Of a stretch of 15,070 bases of DNA, positions 13,926 to 15,070 are shown in pieces. The number at the start of each line of letters is the position of its first letter. Within the stretch, counting starts at the first letter, position 1. The DNA comes from JAICTV01 sp034666045 (lineage in GTDB: Bacteria > Planctomycetota > Phycisphaerae > Tepidisphaerales > Tepidisphaeraceae), in NCBI GenBank assembly GCA_034666045.1, contig JAXDMN010000067.1:1-15070 (forward strand), written 5' to 3'. Made by a program: the position numbers and the translations under genes. The notes under the pieces were generated by a model. It was not told where the DNA came from. It saw nothing but the letters and a program-made list of their open reading frames with translations, and did no database searches.

Positions 13926-14939
13926 ATGCTCACCGCGTTCATCAAGTTCGGGGACGGCCGGATCTCCACCGACGCCGCCCCGGGCAATCTCGCCGCGGCG
14001 CTGCGCGATCCGCGCGCGGTCTTCTGGGTCGACATCGACAAGCCGGAGGACGAGGACTATTCGCTGCTCGACGACGTCTTCGGCTTCCATCCGCTGGCGA
14101 TCGAAGATTCGATCAACCGGGCGCAGCGGCCGAAGATCGAGAGCTACAACCATGTCGGCGACGCCTGCCAGCAGGGTTACTTTTACATGGTGATCCACGG
14201 CGTCGACGCGTCGCAGAAGAAGAAACGGCTGGAGCTTCAGGAGCTGGACATGTTCATGTCCGAGCGCTACCTGATCACGATCCACGACGAGCCGATGTCG
14301 CCGGTCGAGCAGATCAAGGCCCGCGCCATCGCGGACGCGCGCGTCGTGCTCGATCCGGGCATCGATCTCCTGCTCTACCGCATCCTAGACCGCCTCGTCG
14401 ACGCGTATCAGCCGATCCTCGATGACATGCAGGACGAGCTGGACGAGCTGGAGGAAGAGGCGGTCACCGACCCGCGGTCGGAGCTGTTGCCGCGGATCGC
14501 CATGAAGAAACGCGAGCTGCTCAACCTTCGCCGGGTGATTGGCCCGCAGCGCGAGGTGCTGGCGCAGCTCACGCGCGGGGAAGTGCCGTTCATCCGCGAG
14601 TCGACGCGCATTTATCTGCGCGACGTGCTCGATCATGCGATTCGCGCGGTGGAAATGATCGAGCTGTACCGCGACCTGGTCATCGGCGCGCGCGACATCT
14701 ACATGTCGAGCATCAGCAACAACCTCAACCAGATCATGAAGACGCTGACGATCATCACGGTGATCGCGCTGCCGATGACGGTCATCACCAGCTTCTTCGG
14801 GATGAATTTCAATACCGAAGCGGTTCCGGCGTGGCACTGGCTGCTGAACACGCAGGCGGGGTTCTGGGTCTCGATGGGCGTGATCGTGGGGTTGATTACG
14901 GTGTTGTTGTATTTGTTCCGACGATTGAAGTGGTTGTAA
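13926..14939 (+). CDS. corA: CorA-type magnesium/cobalt channel
   Basis: Inner-membrane divalent cation channel of the CorA-MIT family, forming pentamers for Mg2+ uptake. The 337-residue protein has the large cytosolic N-terminal domain including FGFHPLAIED (52-61), the long stalk helix ending in QIMKTLTIITVIALPMTVIT, the first membrane helix at about 273-291 with the pore signature GMN at 292-294 in FFGMNF, the periplasmic loop, and the second helix at about 312-331. It ends in a basic RRLKWL tail, as in the family. The length is typical. No Shine-Dalgarno precedes the ATG. A -10-like TAAACT at 13914-13919 would place the transcript start at the ATG itself, so the mRNA may be leaderless; the -35 is not clear. 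An inverted-repeat element lies after the gene. Confidence 0.95.
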   Translation: MLTAFIKFGDGRISTDAAPGNLAAALRDPRAVFWVDIDKPEDEDYSLLDDVFGFHPLAIEDSINRAQRPKIESYNHVGDACQQGYFYMVIHGVDASQKKKRLELQELDMFMSERYLITIHDEPMSPVEQIKARAIADARVVLDPGIDLLLYRILDRLVDAYQPILDDMQDELDELEEEAVTDPRSELLPRIAMKKRELLNLRRVIGPQREVLAQLTRGEVPFIRESTRIYLRDVLDHAIRAVEMIELYRDLVIGARDIYMSSISNNLNQIMKTLTIITVIALPMTVITSFFGMNFNTEAVPAWHWLLNTQAGFWVSMGVIVGLITVLLYLFRRLKWL

Positions 14940-14966
14940 TACGGATCGGGATTAAAACGCGCGCTT

Positions 14967-15049
14967 TGTCATCCTGAGGTACTCCGAAGCATCTGCGCTC
15001 CTCGTCGTCCAACGCAGATCCTTCGCGAGTACGCTCAGATGGGATGAAG
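14967..15049. repeat. Imperfect inverted-repeat element after corA
   Basis: The left arm (14969-14997, starting TCATCCTGAG and ending ATCTGCG) is matched by the right arm (15013-15047) in inverted orientation, with three small gaps (CATC, C, G) and one substitution. The loop is 14998-15012. Its TGTCATCCTGAG...CGAAG.ATCTGC wording matches a dispersed intergenic repeat I recall from planctomycetes, Chloroflexi and Acidobacteria; this is memory, not a search. It could help end corA transcription. Confidence 0.8.
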
Positions 15050-15070
15050 CAGAAAGCCCGTTGCTTTTCC

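Noticed and set aside
13203..14285. Open frame of 360 codons on the minus strand
   Set aside because: Runs antisense through corA and out of frame through the thioesterase gene; product is arginine-rich shadow sequence.

Overview
The window reads as chromosomal DNA of a GC-rich member of the Planctomycetota, most likely a Phycisphaerae-type lineage. The main evidence is a secreted protein with an N-terminal EPLERRLL (LEPR-XLL-type) motif and a C-terminal dockerin-like calcium repeat pair (11022-12218), a combination typical of that phylum. Two intergenic inverted-repeat families of a kind I remember from such genomes also point this way. The phylum call is fairly firm and the class call is inference. 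No phage, transposase, CRISPR or RNA gene is visible.

Layout, left to right. Positions 1-386 (minus) hold the N-terminal part of an ECF sigma factor that runs off the window. A strong intrinsic terminator (484-522) separates it from an upstream secreted HtrA/Deg-type serine protease with two PDZ domains (551-2035, minus). After a 360-base gap with inverted repeats comes recA (2396-3682, minus). RecA has an unusual low-complexity N-terminal tail of about 85 residues, supported by a perfect Shine-Dalgarno before a GTG start. A non-coding stretch of about 430 bases follows, containing hairpins, a GTTGCA repeat cluster and a promoter. Next is the 2'-5' RNA ligase-like cyclic phosphodiesterase gene thpR (4129-4701, minus). 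The thpR-recA neighbourhood is seen in other bacteria, often with cinA.

Divergent from thpR is a two-helix, double-RCK ion channel of the CASTOR/POLLUX type (4785-6704, plus). A 91-bp palindromic repeat built of 10-bp units fills the gap between its stop and the convergent stop of a PfkB-family sugar kinase (6805-7710, minus). The kinase follows a small PIN-like gene of possible DUF5615 type (7715-8086, minus) by 4 bp. Divergent from these is a two-gene plus-strand unit: a class I SAM methyltransferase (8169-8786) and a CpsB/YwqE-type PHP tyrosine phosphatase (8801-9574). This faces an M20 dipeptidase-like metallopeptidase (9587-10966, minus).

The right part contains the LEPR-XLL/dockerin protein, a four-helix membrane protein of unknown function (12437-13156, minus), a hotdog-fold thioesterase (13334-13831, minus) and a CorA magnesium channel (13926-14939, plus). 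The window ends in a second inverted-repeat element (14967-15049).

Most genes are ordinary housekeeping or transport genes. The points most worth a second look are the structured recA leader and tailed RecA, the 10-bp-unit palindrome at the convergent gene ends, the CASTOR/POLLUX-like channel with a non-canonical filter, and the PIN-like gene coupled to the sugar kinase. I see no clear multi-gene defence or biosynthetic system.
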